The position numbers and the translations under genes are program-made. Below the pieces are notes generated by a model. The model had not been told where the DNA came from. It did no database searches and saw only the letters and a list, made by a program, of their open reading frames with translations. 64,000 nucleotides of DNA from Panonychus citri. Lineage: Eukaryota; Arthropoda; Arachnida; Trombidiformes; Tetranychidae. The stretch covers positions 2,280,501 to 2,344,500 of the forward strand of contig NW_026515546.1 in the NCBI RefSeq assembly GCF_014898815.1, given 5' to 3'. Positions 52,585 through 63,295 of this stretch are shown one piece after another. The stretch's first letter is position 1, and each line of letters begins with the position of its first letter.

Positions 52585-55500
52585 ATGTCAACAGAAATTG
52601 AAATCACTAGGCCTCAACGTAAAACTGAACATAAATTTGTCTTTGATGATCATGAAGATGGTGGTAAATGTTGATTTTTTTTTGTTTTCTTTAATTGTTT
52701 AATCCTTTAATCAATTTTAATTTATTCTTTCTAATTGATTGTTTGTTTCTCTCTATTGTTCAACAGCTAATAACACTGAAAACAATGGCTTATGTGCCTA
52801 CTTTCTAACCGCCATATCGGTTGTTTTGATTGTCATTACATTACCATTCTCACTTATGTTCTGTATTAAGGTAAGAAATTTACTCTTTTTCTTGTCCTCC
52901 CCCTTTGTCCAATTGTCACCTCAAATAATTGGTAATTAGTGATTGTCAATCAATATTTTCCGTTTCATCTTAACTTTTGGGAAACATTTTGGGTTTACAG
53001 GTAAACGTTACAAGTAGATTATGTGTGTGCTTTTTATACTTAAGTCATGGTTTTGGTTTTTTTTTGCTCTGTTCTCTTAACATTACATAAGCTTTTTCTT
53101 TCTTTCTCTCTCACTGTCCTTTTCTATTCTTTCCTTGTTTCTTTGTTTCCATGTTGTTATTTTTATTATTATTGACACATTTGAGGAAAGACTTGAGTCA
53201 CACCCAATTTATTATCTACATCATCTTCATCTTTATTTAGGTTGATATCAGTTTGATTCTAACTACTTCAAGATTATCTCTTAATTTATTATTGTTATGT
53301 TTTCTCATGGTTAGATCTTCACTTATCAATTGAAATCATATGTTTTCTTTTCTCTTTCTCTACTTTCTTTTTCTTCTTCCATCCTGTTGGTCTTTGCCAA
53401 AGTTGTGATTGTTTTTACAAATGTGAAAAAAAACTTAGTTGGCGAAAAGTGAGTTGCTAGTTTGTTTCTTTCTCTCTCTCTCTCTCTCTCTCTCTCCATT
53501 AATTGCTAGTTAACTCAAGATTTCTGTGTATATTTAAATGAACATTTAATCATGTTCCTGTTTCATCGTTTATTCTGTTGATTCTATTGCCATTGGAATA
53601 AATTTCTAATTGTTATCAACCCTGTCGTCTCTGTTCTTGGTTTGTTTTTGGAGGAAGAGAGACAAAAATTTCCCTTGTTGTTGTTTGTTGATTTCCTCTC
53701 ATTTATTTTTGTCTCCCTTTTCATTTAATTTTCCTCCTCCCTTCCTCTTCTCATATTAATCGTATCTAAATCGTCAAAGATTTCAATTTAGATTCCAACC
53801 AAGATCATGTTGATCCATTACAATGATAATCTTCATACAATAAACTTTCAAAGTTTCTACTTTCTCACCATGTAAACAAAGCTGTTGCTTTATCCTGTTC
53901 TTGATTCAGTCGATTCTGAACATATTCTAATCAAACATGATTTTTATTAGATCATTTGATTGAGAATCAATCAGTTCTTATTTTCTGTGTTTATAAATTC
54001 CTTAAATTGATTGTTTGTATCGATCTTTGATGTTTCTAAGAAATTTCATTTGATTTCGACGTTTTCTCAGAGATTGTATCATGAAATTAGTTGATATCAA
54101 TTTATGTTTCATCCATTTAGACCATATTCCTTAAACTGTCCATTGAATAGGAAATTACTGATAAATTATTTTCAATGGAGAACATTTGATGGTCCCTTAA
54201 AGTTATATTATAAAAATTTTAATTGTTATTTATTGTCAACAACTAAAAGGACTACCAGTATCTGAATTTTCATGATACCGGCCTGAAGCGTCTCTGAGTA
54301 CCAGGCCAAAACCCGTCATGTCCATAGAGCCCAATGTTAAATTCAACCTTTAAAATTTTTTTTATTTCTTATCCGATTTTGATCAAAAGTATCTCAAATT
54401 AATCGTAATGATATAAACAATCAATTTCAATTTTCTCATAAATAATTAACCATCAGAACTGAAATTTCAAATTATTGTTCATTGCTAATTTTATGTTACT
54501 CGTAATCAAATGAATCCTAAATTGCTAAAATTATTCCAATTCTTAATCATGTTTGATAGTTAAATTGTAATGAAGTTTAATTAAAAGCTATAATCATTTT
54601 CTTTCTGAATTTATATTGTCGACTGTATCCTCTTTTTGTATATATTTTTACCCGAACAATTATTCAAATTGAACAATTAAATCTAATCTTATTTTCGTTT
54701 CTCTCTCTCTCCTCAATTATCAGGTTGTCCAAGAATATGAGAGAGCTGTTATTTTCAGATTAGGTCGATTGCTTAAAGGCGGTGCCCGTGGACCTGGTAT
54801 CTTCTTTATTATTCCTTGTATTGATTCATATTGTAAAATTGATCTAAGAACCGTATCTTTTGATGTTCCTCCTCAAGAGGTGAGCCGATTTTACCAACCA
54901 TCATTTCATAATTCCTTAAGCTGGTTCACCATTAAACCAAAGAGAAATCAACATTTTCCCAATGTCACTGATAATCTCTCTATATATAAGATGTGACTTA
55001 TGATGAATTCTGAAACTGTAACCATGAAATTCAAGTCAAATGAATCAGATTCAACCTTGAACAGCTTATATAACACAGGAAGAGCAAGGGAGAAAAGCAA
55101 TGATATTTTCTATTTTCTATCCATCACTTTAACTTTCAACTGTCTCTTAAGATAATATTATTAGTTTTCATTGGTATCAGTTGTAAAAACATGAGTGGGG
55201 ACTCATTTGTTACCCAAATATTTATCTATTATTATTATTATTATGATTTCAGATGCTACTTGATAGACTATCAAGCTTAACATTAGATTTTACTTATGAT
55301 TCTCATAACTGAATGAAACTTTCTTTTCCTAATCATTTTGGTGGGTGAGAAACAAATATAAAAGGATTTACCTGATTCATTTTGAGATTCAATAGTTATC
55401 AATTTCACCCAATGTATATTCAAATATTAGTTTAGCTTGTTTATCTCTTCCCATCATGGAATCACTTTCTCCACATCTCACCACACACATACACCACCAC

Positions 55501-57303
55501 CATTATCATCTTGATCATTATTTACATGGTTAAGGAGAGAAATTTAACAACTTTGTCCATCATCAATTCTGCTTAATCCATTTTATTTTTCTCTTGGCTT
55601 TTCATTTGGATTAAAGTGACTTTCCGAAAAATAATATCCACTATGAATCTACTACCCGGAGATTTCCTCAGATCGATGAGCTTTTTTGTTCATACATTTT
55701 ATGCATCAACATGAAAAATCATGTTTACGATGATAAATCATCTTTATCTTGCAACTCTCTCAGCCTGATTTGGCAAAGAAACTTTATTACATTGATTTGG
55801 ATTGAGAAACATTAACTTTTCTAATATTATTTTTTCTCATTTTCTCTTTTTGTCGCTTTTTTCTTAATTCTATTATTTGTTATCAAATTATTATCTTCCA
55901 TAGGTTAATAGACTTTTAATCTCATTTTATGTTCTTTAACTTTTTTTTCTAATCATTTTTACTTTTATTCTATTTTCTAATCCAATCAACAGATTTTATC
56001 AAAAGATTCAGTGACAGTTGCTGTTGATGCTGTTGTTTATTATCGTATTAGCAATGCCACTGTTGCCGTTACCAATGTTGAAGATTATGGACGATCAACT
56101 CGATTACTTGCAGCAACAACACTTCGTAATGTTCTTGGTACTAAAAATCTATCGGAACTTCTTAGTGAGAGAGAATCAATCAGCCATATGATTCAAAGCA
56201 GTCTCGATGAAGCCACCGATCCATGGGGTGTTAAAGTAGAACGGGTTGAAGTGTAAGTTCATCTTAATTAGTAGATTTTTACTTGATTTTTATCATGAGT
56301 TCTTTTATTAGGGGTTTCCAAAAGTCTTGTGCCTGACTATGTTTTATTGTAGATAGAACCAAAATTTGAGTGGCAAATTAATGCTCATAGATTTTGATCA
56401 TAGAAAATGAGTTTTCATAAAAATCGAGCGATTCAATTTATTTTGAGGTCAAATTAGGTCAAAAGGTACGAGTTTTTCAATGGGAATTTTAACATGGAGA
56501 AATCAGATTGAAAGGGTAAAAAACAGTTGAAAACTTTAACTTTTTTCAATCAAATTTGAATATTTCGCTTAATTTTTGTTTTTTATTCACAATTTAAAAT
56601 GATTTCAAATGCCAAAATGCTAGCAATGCTTATGATAAAAAAATTCTGAATTTTTTGAATGAATTGGTCCATGAAATCGTGATTTATCTGCAAAATAGCG
56701 GTTTTCGACCTAATTTGACCTCAAAATAAATTGAATCGCTCGATTTTTATGAAAACTCATTTTCTATGATCAAAATCTATGAGCATTAATTTGCTACTCA
56801 AATTTTGGTTCTATCTACAATAAAACATAGTCAGGCACAAGACTTTTGGAAACCCCTAATAGTTCCAATTCAATTTCAGGATTCGACTTTGACTGCCATC
56901 TCTTGATCATTTGAATTGTCTAAAGTAATCATAAAATTCAATAGATGGCAATAGTTGAATAGACTAAATGTTTGAATAGATGATAAAATTTTCAATTGTT
57001 GATAATAACTTTTTTCTCTTTCTATTCTCTTACAGTAAAGACGTTCGTTTACCAGTGCAATTACAACGAGCCATGGCTGCTGAGGCTGAAGCTGCTCGAG
57101 AAGCTCGTGCTAAGGTTATCGCCGCTGAAGGAGAGCAAAAAGCTTCACGAGCTCTTAAAGAAGCTGCTGATGTTATTACCGATTCACCTGCTGCTTTACA
57201 ACTTCGTTACTTGCAAACTCTTTCATCAATCGCTGCGGAGAAAAATTCAACAATCGTGTTCCCAATTCCAATGGAATTGTTCAAAGGACATATAACAATG
57301 TGA
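52585..57303 (+). CDS. Stomatin (band 7 / SPFH family), five exons
   Basis: Exons 52,585-52,663, 52,767-52,870, 54,724-54,879, 55,993-56,252 and 57,036-57,303 join through GT-AG introns with frame kept, giving 288 residues, the same length as vertebrate stomatin. Residues 1-33 are the cytoplasmic N-tail. Residues 34-58 are the membrane hairpin, with its conserved Pro (Thr-Leu-Pro-Phe) and a Cys before the domain that could be palmitoylated. Residues 62-220 are the SPFH domain (Gln-Glu-Tyr-Glu-Arg-Ala-Val, Gly-Gly-Ala-Arg-Gly-Pro-Gly, Asp-Pro-Trp-Gly). Next come the Ala/Glu-rich coiled coil and the Phe-Pro-Ile-Pro C-terminal motif. The family forms oligomeric rings at the inner face of cholesterol-rich membranes and modulates ion channels; MEC-2, STOM and the STOML proteins are relatives. 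Intron 4 holds a MITE; intron 3 and exon 5 have broken copies at 61 kb. Confidence 0.96.
53469..53496. repeat. (TC)n microsatellite in stomatin intron 2
   Basis: A perfect TC run of about 14 units within the 1.85-kb second intron. Confidence 0.9.
56306..56861. mobile_element. 552-bp palindromic MITE in stomatin intron 4
   Basis: The element proper (56,308-56,859) has arms of about 155 bp that are nearly perfect inverted copies. They start TTAGGGGTTTCCAAAAGTC and end with the complement, and TA is duplicated on both sides (56,306-56,307 and 56,860-56,861). TA duplication with long TIRs points to mobilisation by a Tc1/mariner-type transposase encoded elsewhere. The loop (about 235 bp) is AT-rich and non-coding. 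The match between arms suggests recent insertion. It lies between splice donor 56,253 and acceptor 57,035, with neither damaged. Confidence 0.93.
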
Positions 57304-58891
57304 TCAGTCTCTTAAATTCTGCGTTTTAATACATCACAAAAATTTACACAAATTATACACACAAAACAACAACCACAGCTTAATTATACATATATACATA
57401 AAAAAAAGGTACAGAGATGAACGGAAAACAATGGGGCTATGAGGAAACGGAAAGATGTAAAAATCAATGAAAAACAAAGAAAAGTTATTCAAAGAAAAGG
57501 ATGAAAACAAAGCTTAAAGTTGTCTTTTTAATATATCGAACTGTTAATCAACAACAATATTCACAAATGAAAAAAGTTAATTGAGAGACAAGAAAGCAAT
57601 ATCTGATTAAGTCGCATCAATCCAATCAATTGTGCTAAAAGTTTTCTGTCCCCTCCAGTTAATCCATTTGATATATTATCATTTGTTTTTGGAATTTTAT
57701 CAAAATTAGAAATCCACCTACACTATTATTATCCAGGAGTGCAAAGGAACGAGACTGTTAATCAATTGGAAAAGTCGAGCTTTGACAACCAGGACAATAA
57801 TCGTTAATAACAGTTTTCCCTTTCCACTTTTCCTCTGATACTCTAAACGTTTAATGAGCAAGCATGGCGCTAATTGATATCACGGAATTGACGACATTAA
57901 TTGCACTTGATCTTTTAATTATCTTTTTTCATGCCTCGTGTTTTAATTCCGTCGATGATTTCAAGTATATAAAGAAACAAAAGACACACTCAAACACATG
58001 AAGAAAAAAACACTAATCACAACAAAATTGTTAATCAAACGCTTATAACCTTTGTATTTATATTATTACAAATAATATATATGAATCTCTGATTGTTAAT
58101 CCAGATTTAAATTAGCAAAGGGACACTGAATCAACACGCAAAAGGAAATCGCAATTTAAGATCAAATTATTATTACTACTAATTGTATTAATTGTTGTGG
58201 CTTTGTTTGAGTTTTTTTTTGTAATTATACAAAATTGCCACTAATTAACAATGTTACCAAACCACACTAACCACTGGTCACTTTCAATGTTACCTATTTT
58301 CAATAAAACAAAAAGTATCTTCTCTTTTTCTAACACAATCAGTTTTAAACAATTTGTTTAATTGTAATCATACATTTCTACAATTAAGTTACTTGAGGAG
58401 TTAATTAAATGAGAGCATAAACTTGACCAATGATTTCTGAAGAAAATTTTTAATTGATTCTGATTGATTTGTAACGATTAACAATTGAACTTTAATTTAT
58501 CGAGTTTAATTGTTGAGCTGATGATCATTTGATTGGTAATTTTAATCATGTGTACACTTGTAGATTAAAAAAAAGTAACGATTAGTTAATTGTTTAGCGA
58601 TTTAATCACAATTAGATCAAGTTTTATTGCAAGTGAAAGTTAATTGTGTTTGTAGATAATCAGAGTAATAATCATTTCGTTATTTTATTTGTTAATCAAA
58701 TTATGACAATTTATTAATTGATTAGATTGGCCATTTTTTTTGTTCTTTTGTTACAATTATTATCAATCAAATCAGTTAGGGTATTTAGCCATTAATTGTT
58801 TAACAACCGATTGTCACATCAATTAATTGTATCCAACAGTCAACTTGTCAATTTTATTCACAACAATTAGTTTAATTGTAGAACTCTAAAA
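57304..58891. other. Stomatin 3' UTR and intergenic DNA
   Basis: No frame is worth calling. AATAAA-type words near 58,300 could end the stomatin transcript. The right end is the upstream region of the ML-domain gene. Confidence 0.4.
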
Positions 58892-59407
58892 ATGATTAAA
58901 GCTTTGATTCTTTGTGCTTTGGTAAGTTTCACCTTTGCTGGTGATATCGACTTCCAAGATTGTGGTAAGTAAATTGTTGATTGTTTCTGATTTCTTTGTG
59001 TTAATTGTTACAATTTTCACTTAATTGTTGTGATTTAAGGTGATGGTTCAAATCAACCAACATCTTTTTCGGTTTCTGGTTGTGATGAGGCTCCTTGTTC
59101 AGTAGAACGAGGAAATACTTATGAGTTCGCCATTGGTTTCGAATCTCCAATTGATGCTGATTCCTTAAAGGTCGCAATTAAGGCTCGAGTCTTTGGTGTT
59201 TGGATTCCATGGCCTGGTGCACCTCCAGTTAACTGTGGTACCGACATTACCTGTCCCCTTGTAGCAGGTCAAGCTTATACTCTTAAATCATCATTGACCA
59301 TTCCAGGAATAGCTCCATCCATATCGACCTCCGTTCAATTCTGCCTTCAAAGTGCTGCCACAAGTGAAACTGTTTTCTGTAATCGTTTTCCCGTTAAAGT
59401 CCTTTAA
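58892..59407 (+). CDS. Secreted ML-domain (NPC2 / Der p 2-like) lipid-binding protein
   Basis: Two exons, 58,892-58,964 and 59,040-59,407, with a 75-bp GT-AG intron, encode 146 residues. Residues 1-16 are a signal peptide ending Thr-Phe-Ala. The mature protein has cysteines at 24, 39, 44, 90, 96 and 138, matching the three disulfides of ML proteins (24-138, 39-44, 90-96), plus an extra Cys126. Landmarks are Asp-Cys-Gly after the start, Val-Trp-Ile-Pro-Trp-Pro near 78-83, Asn-Cys-Gly-Thr-Asp-Ile-Thr-Cys-Pro, and the Val-Gln-Phe-Cys strand. The fold is a beta sandwich that binds sterols or other lipids. Mites have many such genes, including group 2 allergens. A polyadenylation signal AATAAA is at 59,478. 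Confidence 0.93.
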
Positions 59408-59477
59408 TTTTCAACAATTTTCTCTACAATTATTAATACCTGACAATTAATCTCTACCAAAATAACTGTAGTCTAGT

Positions 59478-59483
59478 AATAAA
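59478..59483 (+). terminator. Polyadenylation signal AATAAA of the ML-domain gene
   Basis: AATAAA lies 71 bp past the stop codon of the ML-domain gene, a suitable distance for a short 3' UTR. Confidence 0.6.
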
Positions 59484-59684
59484 CATCAAGTTAATCACTT
59501 CGTAAAAAAAACAAACATTTCTTGCTAATCTGCTAATCAGTTAATCATTCAAGTGGTTACATCTCAATCCATATGAACTAAGCTGAATCGAAATTGATTG
59601 AAACAAATTAACATCAACCATATAACTTTACAATTCAACAATCAATCAGTACTGATTCAAACAATTTAATAATGAGAAGTAAAT

Positions 59685-59690
59685 TTTATT
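59685..59690 (-). terminator. Polyadenylation signal of the minus-strand membrane-protein gene
   Basis: TTTATT on the plus strand is AATAAA on the minus strand, about 75 bp past the stop codon at 59,765. The two convergent genes thus have separate, closely spaced 3' ends. Confidence 0.5.
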
Positions 59691-59764
59691 AGTAATTAGT
59701 AACAATTTGTAACACGAAAGAGAAGAGAAAATTGAAAATAATTAGTTAAACATGATTAAATTGA

Positions 59765-60352
59765 TTAACCAGCTCGTCTCATACGATAACGATAACCAAT
59801 GAAAGCACCAATCAAACAGGTGATCGCAATTATCCCGGTGATTACGGTGATTGTTACACCGATTCCAAGAGCTGAGCCAAAAAACGAGGATTCCAAGCAA
59901 ATCTCATATTCCCCTGGACATTTCATTTCGTTATTCACTTTAACTGTCGCACTAATTGCGGTCGAGTAAAAATCATCTCGTTGTTGTTTAAATATTCGAG
60001 CCGCATGAGATGTACAAAAACGTTCAACTTTATTTTCTACACAATTAATTATATCACAATTAGAGGAGCAATAAGACTCCATTGTTTCCTTGGTCGATCT
60101 GTTTTCTTCCCAACAAAATTTAATTTGTTCAACTATTTTGGTCATACAAAGTGACCCCAACTGATTGACCTTTAAAGCTTCATAAATCCATTCCTGATAA
60201 ACCTCAAGAGGTACTAATTGGTAGTTAATTGTTGGCGATTCATTGATTGTTACATTTTTTTCTGCAACACTAGGAGCACAATTAACTAAATTCAATCGAT
60301 TAACATTAAAAATAATCACAAAAATTAAAGTATTCAGATAATTGGGAATCAT
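59765..60352 (-). CDS. Single-exon type I membrane protein, unidentified
   Basis: An intact 195-residue frame from ATG. Residues 1-25 are a signal peptide. The outer domain (about 26-157) has eight cysteines (69, 80, 95, 99, 104, 113, 145, 152) in spacing that suggests disulfide pairs, and possible N-glycosylation sites (Asn-Val-Thr 33, Asn-Glu-Ser 37, Asn-Arg-Ser 84). A Gly/Ile-rich membrane segment runs about 158-187, followed by a short basic tail (Tyr-Arg-Tyr-Arg-Met-Arg-Arg). The family is unknown; the architecture fits a small cell-surface protein. Its 3' end faces the ML-domain gene. Confidence 0.82.
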   Translation of the reverse strand: MIPNYLNTLIFVIIFNVNRLNLVNCAPSVAEKNVTINESPTINYQLVPLEVYQEWIYEALKVNQLGSLCMTKIVEQIKFCWEENRSTKETMESYCSSNCDIINCVENKVERFCTSHAARIFKQQRDDFYSTAISATVKVNNEMKCPGEYEICLESSFFGSALGIGVTITVITGIIAITCLIGAFIGYRYRMRRAG

Positions 60353-61020
60353 TTTGAGTTGAAAAGTTCTGATTTGTTGATTTGAGAAGCTAATTGTTGA
60401 CTGAATCAGTTTCCATTAAGCGACAATCTATTTTAATAACAATTAGCTTGTGATTCCCTCATGTAGACATTGAAATGCTACTTCAATTTATCTGAGAGGT
60501 TGAAAAAAATAATTAATTTATTAAGACTGATTAAAGATGATTAGGCCTTTCCTGATCAATCAATCTAATTGTGTTATTGATTGTTAACCGATAATCTAAT
60601 CAATTGATTCTGGTTAATTTCTGGTTTCTTTCAATCGTAAACCTTTTTTTTCAATGTTAATCAGACTTTGATCACCATTTTAATCATCAATAGACTAAGT
60701 GACAATTAAAGATGATTGTTTTTAGTCATCGAACTTTTATTTAGATTATCACAATAAAATCAATTAATAAAGTTAATTGACTTAATTATCAATCGAGTAT
60801 CAATTGATTTATTAATGAATAAATCGTAACCTTAAAAAAAACTTGAATAAAAGTTTGAGGGTTTTGTTTTGTTCAATCAAAGTATCGCAACAATTAACAT
60901 CGGATTCTACTTAATTGTATCTTTATAATTGTCTGAAATAATCTAAATCGACAGAATGATCGAGTTAACCATTTGGTCACCTTTAAGTTCACTTAATTTA
61001 AAAAGTTCATATGGACTTTT
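60353..61020. other. Intergenic AT-rich DNA
   Basis: Upstream region of the minus-strand membrane-protein gene. No coding frame or repeat stands out. Confidence 0.5.
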
Positions 61021-61125
61021 GAGCCATGGCGAAGATTCTGGTGAAGCTCATGCTGAGTTTACCACCGCCGATGGCGAGAAAAGGCTTCATGAGCTATCAA
61101 AGATATCGCTGAGGCTTCAATCGTT
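61021..61125 (+). pseudogene. Stomatin exon 5 fragment
   Basis: It aligns with the functional exon 5 (about 57,069-57,175), starting GAGCCATGGC and continuing through GAAGCTC, GGCGAGAAAAGGCTTCA and AAAGATATCGCTGA-like blocks. Small gaps destroy the frame. It encodes the Ala/Glu-rich coiled-coil part of stomatin in the parent gene. It is followed directly by an intron 3 copy, which is not the order in the parent. Confidence 0.75.
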
Positions 61126-61148
61126 TCCAGCGTGTACCCAATTCACAG

Positions 61149-61370
61149 ACTGATTAGCAAAGTTATCATATTGATTTGGATTAAAAACATTCTCTATCCT
61201 AATATTATTTTTTCTCATTTTCTCTTGTGTCGCTTTTTTCTTAATTTCATTATTTGTTATCAAATTATTATCTTCCATAGGTTAATAGACTTTTAATCTC
61301 ATTTTATGTTCTTTAAATTTTTGTCTAATAATTTTTACTTTTATTCTATTTTCTAATCCAATCAACAAAT
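61149..61370 (+). pseudogene. Stomatin intron 3 copy
   Basis: About 220 bp nearly identical to 55,766-55,995 in stomatin intron 3, including the shared CCATAGGTTAATAGACTTTT and TCTAATCCAATCAACA words. The acceptor AG is changed (CAACAAAT instead of CAACAGAT) and no exon 4 follows. Copying of an intron means the source was DNA, not mRNA. Confidence 0.88.
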
Positions 61371-61603
61371 TGGTTTGGGTTGAAAACAGCTAAACTCATT
61401 AGAGCTAAGGTCTAAATAGCTTAACGAAAAGAGCTTAAATCAAAACAGCTAAATTAGAGAAGACAATTTAGATGTCGCAATATATACAGTGTATATTTGT
61501 TTGTTTAATTTAAGGCTGATTTAGATGATTTTTGATTTGGTTATGTATGACTAAGTTAGCTTTGATCGAGTTACTGTTTTGAGAGCTCGCGATGATTTTT
61601 ACT

Positions 61604-61665
61604 CTCCTTCAGCGGCGATAACCTTAGCATGAGCTTCTCGAGCGACTTCAGCCTCAGCGACGATG
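61604..61665 (-). pseudogene. Stomatin exon 5 fragment, inverted
   Basis: The minus strand matches about 60 bp of exon 5 (about 57,077-57,133): GCTGAGGCTGAAG, CTCGAGAAGCTC and GCTAAGGTTATCGCCGCTG. It is a second, better preserved copy in opposite orientation, 480 bp from the first. Confidence 0.85.
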
Positions 61666-61715
61666 ATAATCTATTTTAACCAACTATAATCTAGTTTAGG
61701 CAAAACGTTTCTTTT

Positions 61716-62071
61716 GAATATTCACTAAAATATGGAACTGATAAGGTTCTTCGAGTTCTCAAGGCGTGTAAAAATCGTGGTAAGGGTGGAGCTGTTCGTT
61801 TGGGTGTTCTATCTGCCAGAGGGCCCTGGCTCGTGTTCTTTTCAACCATATGCACGTTGAGAAATGGGCTTTTGATGTTGAGCTTTTATTTCTCGCCGAA
61901 AGAATCAAGTGTAACATCGGTGAATCAGCAGTTAATTGGATGGAAATCGATGGATCCAAAATTGTTCCCGTTTTTAGTTGGATTCAAATGGGAATCGATG
62001 TAATTAGTATCTCTTTGATGTACACAATCGGAGCTTGGACATTCCCGTTGAGAAAAGACAAAAATATTTAG
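61716..62071 (+). pseudogene. Broken copy of dolichyl-phosphate beta-glucosyltransferase (ALG5)
   Basis: Two parts of ALG5 are joined with a large internal deletion and a frameshift near 61,823. The first encodes Tyr-Ser-Leu-Lys-Tyr-Gly then Asn-Arg-Gly-Lys-Gly-Gly-Ala-Val-Arg-Leu-Gly, a conserved GT-A glycosyltransferase block. The second encodes His-Val-Glu-Lys-Trp-Ala-Phe-Asp-Val-Glu-Leu-Leu, then Ala-Val-Asn-Trp-Met-Glu-Ile-Asp-Gly-Ser-Lys and a C-terminal tail ending at TAG. In the family the enzyme makes dolichyl-P-glucose in the ER. The DXD-bearing centre is missing here, so this copy cannot work. Confidence 0.85.
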
Positions 62072-62222
62072 ACGAAAACCAAGAAACTGTTTTTTAGAAA
62101 AGAAAAGAAATCTACTTTTTTACTAAGTGACAATCGGGACAATTAAGAAACAATTATTCGACTCTAATAAATTGAAGTGCTGATTTTCTTGTTAAAATTT
62201 ACCCTAATCAATGTTTTATGCT

Positions 62223-62357
62223 ATGAATCTGTTGATCATTTTGATTGTTTTCATTTCCGCATCCACGGTCAATTGTAGCCAATCTCTTTGGAGAGGAATC
62301 ATTCCAGGTACTAAATGGTGCCCAATCAACAGAAGCTTTTTTGTTGAAGAAAATTGA
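62223..62357 (+). pseudogene. Truncated secreted phospholipase-A2-like 5' end
   Basis: A 44-codon frame with a clear signal peptide (Met-Asn-Leu-Leu-Ile-Ile-Leu-Ile-Val-Phe... to about 17), then Arg-Gly-Ile-Ile-Pro-Gly-Thr-Lys-Trp-Cys. That resembles the start of the mature region of arthropod group III secreted phospholipases A2. It then diverges and stops; the calcium loop and catalytic His region are absent. It may be a remnant, or exon 1 with an unrecognised donor (CCAG|GTACTA occurs). The assignment rests on one short motif. Confidence 0.42.
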
Positions 62358-62807
62358 ACAATTTTTGAATCTTTTTTGATTCAAATTATGAATCAAAATT
62401 TGTTCAACAAAAAATTGTCTCCATTTGAATTGATTAGGACTCAAAAGGGACTCAAATTTGTTTTTAAATATTCGGATACCGGATCTTACTTTTTTGATCC
62501 GAACTAATCAATTTTGAGTCAAATTGAAAATTGACCGCTCTTTTCAAAAACAATCAAAATTGAGAATTTTTCTAATTAATCTTTGATTTTATTGATAATA
62601 GGTAGAAGATATTTGATATCATAACTGGTATATAATTCTGAATATTTGGTCTTATAATTTTGGGTGAAAAAGTAACAAAGATTTATAAAATTTTGAGCAA
62701 TTAACATGGTATGATTATGGGTAAAAGATACAATTTCTTGACATTGAGTTTTCATAGATATAAATTTTTCTATTGAGATCATTTTCTGTAGTTTTATAAA
62801 TACTAAA
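62358..62807. other. Non-coding AT-rich spacer
   Basis: It contains short inverted words such as TGATTCAAATTATGAATCA and GAACAATTTTTG / CAAAAAATTG, and the probable 3' UTR of the next minus-strand gene at its right end. No gene was found. Confidence 0.4.
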
Positions 62808-63075
62808 TTATTCAATTCCAATGTCTTGAATGTTCTCGATCAAGTCGTTTCCATCAAAAGAATCCATTTCTTGATCCTGAACATTTTCCTCTTGGAATCT
62901 TTGTTTTGATTGATCACGAATGAAGCTTTTTAAAGCCTTACGGAATTTACTTTGATCATAATATAAATTTTTCTTCTTATTGATTTTGTTTTCTAATTGA
63001 GTTTGGATATTTAATCCATTTTTGTAGATCCAAGAAACACTTTGGATGATTGAAAATTGAGAATAGATTCTTGTA
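62808..63075 (-). CDS. Probable last exon of an unidentified minus-strand gene
   Basis: On the minus strand a pyrimidine-rich tract ending TTAATAAG gives a good splice acceptor at about 63,076. The frame then stays open for about 88 codons to TAA at 62,808. It encodes a Lys/Gln/Asn-rich helical segment (Lys-Ile-Asn-Lys-Lys-Lys; Phe-Arg-Lys-Ala-Leu-Lys-Ser-Phe-Ile-Arg) and an acidic tail (Gln-Asp-Gln-Glu-Met-Asp-Ser-Phe-Asp-Gly). No in-frame ATG lies near its start, so it is an exon, not a whole gene. No family was recognised. Confidence 0.45.
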
Positions 63076-63228
63076 TCTTATTAAATCAAAGAAAGAAAAC
63101 AAATTTGAAAATAAGCATTAAAAGATTCGTCATTGAGAAATTCGAAAAGCTAAAAATGAAATTACATTTAACCATGATGAGAGAACTTTGAATAATTGAT
63201 TTTTCTTAATTGTTGCTAATATATAATG

Positions 63229-63295
63229 ATGAAGATGATGGTGATGATGATGATGAAGATGATGAAGATGATAGAGATGCTGATGATGATGTTGA
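63229..63295. repeat. (GAT/GAA)n trinucleotide repeat
   Basis: An imperfect GATGATGAAGAT array of about 65 bp between the two minus-strand coding segments. Confidence 0.85.

Noticed and set aside
62576..62821. 81-codon minus-strand frame
   Set aside because: It overlaps the stop and 3' UTR of the better supported exon at 62,808-63,075 and starts from a non-ATG codon.
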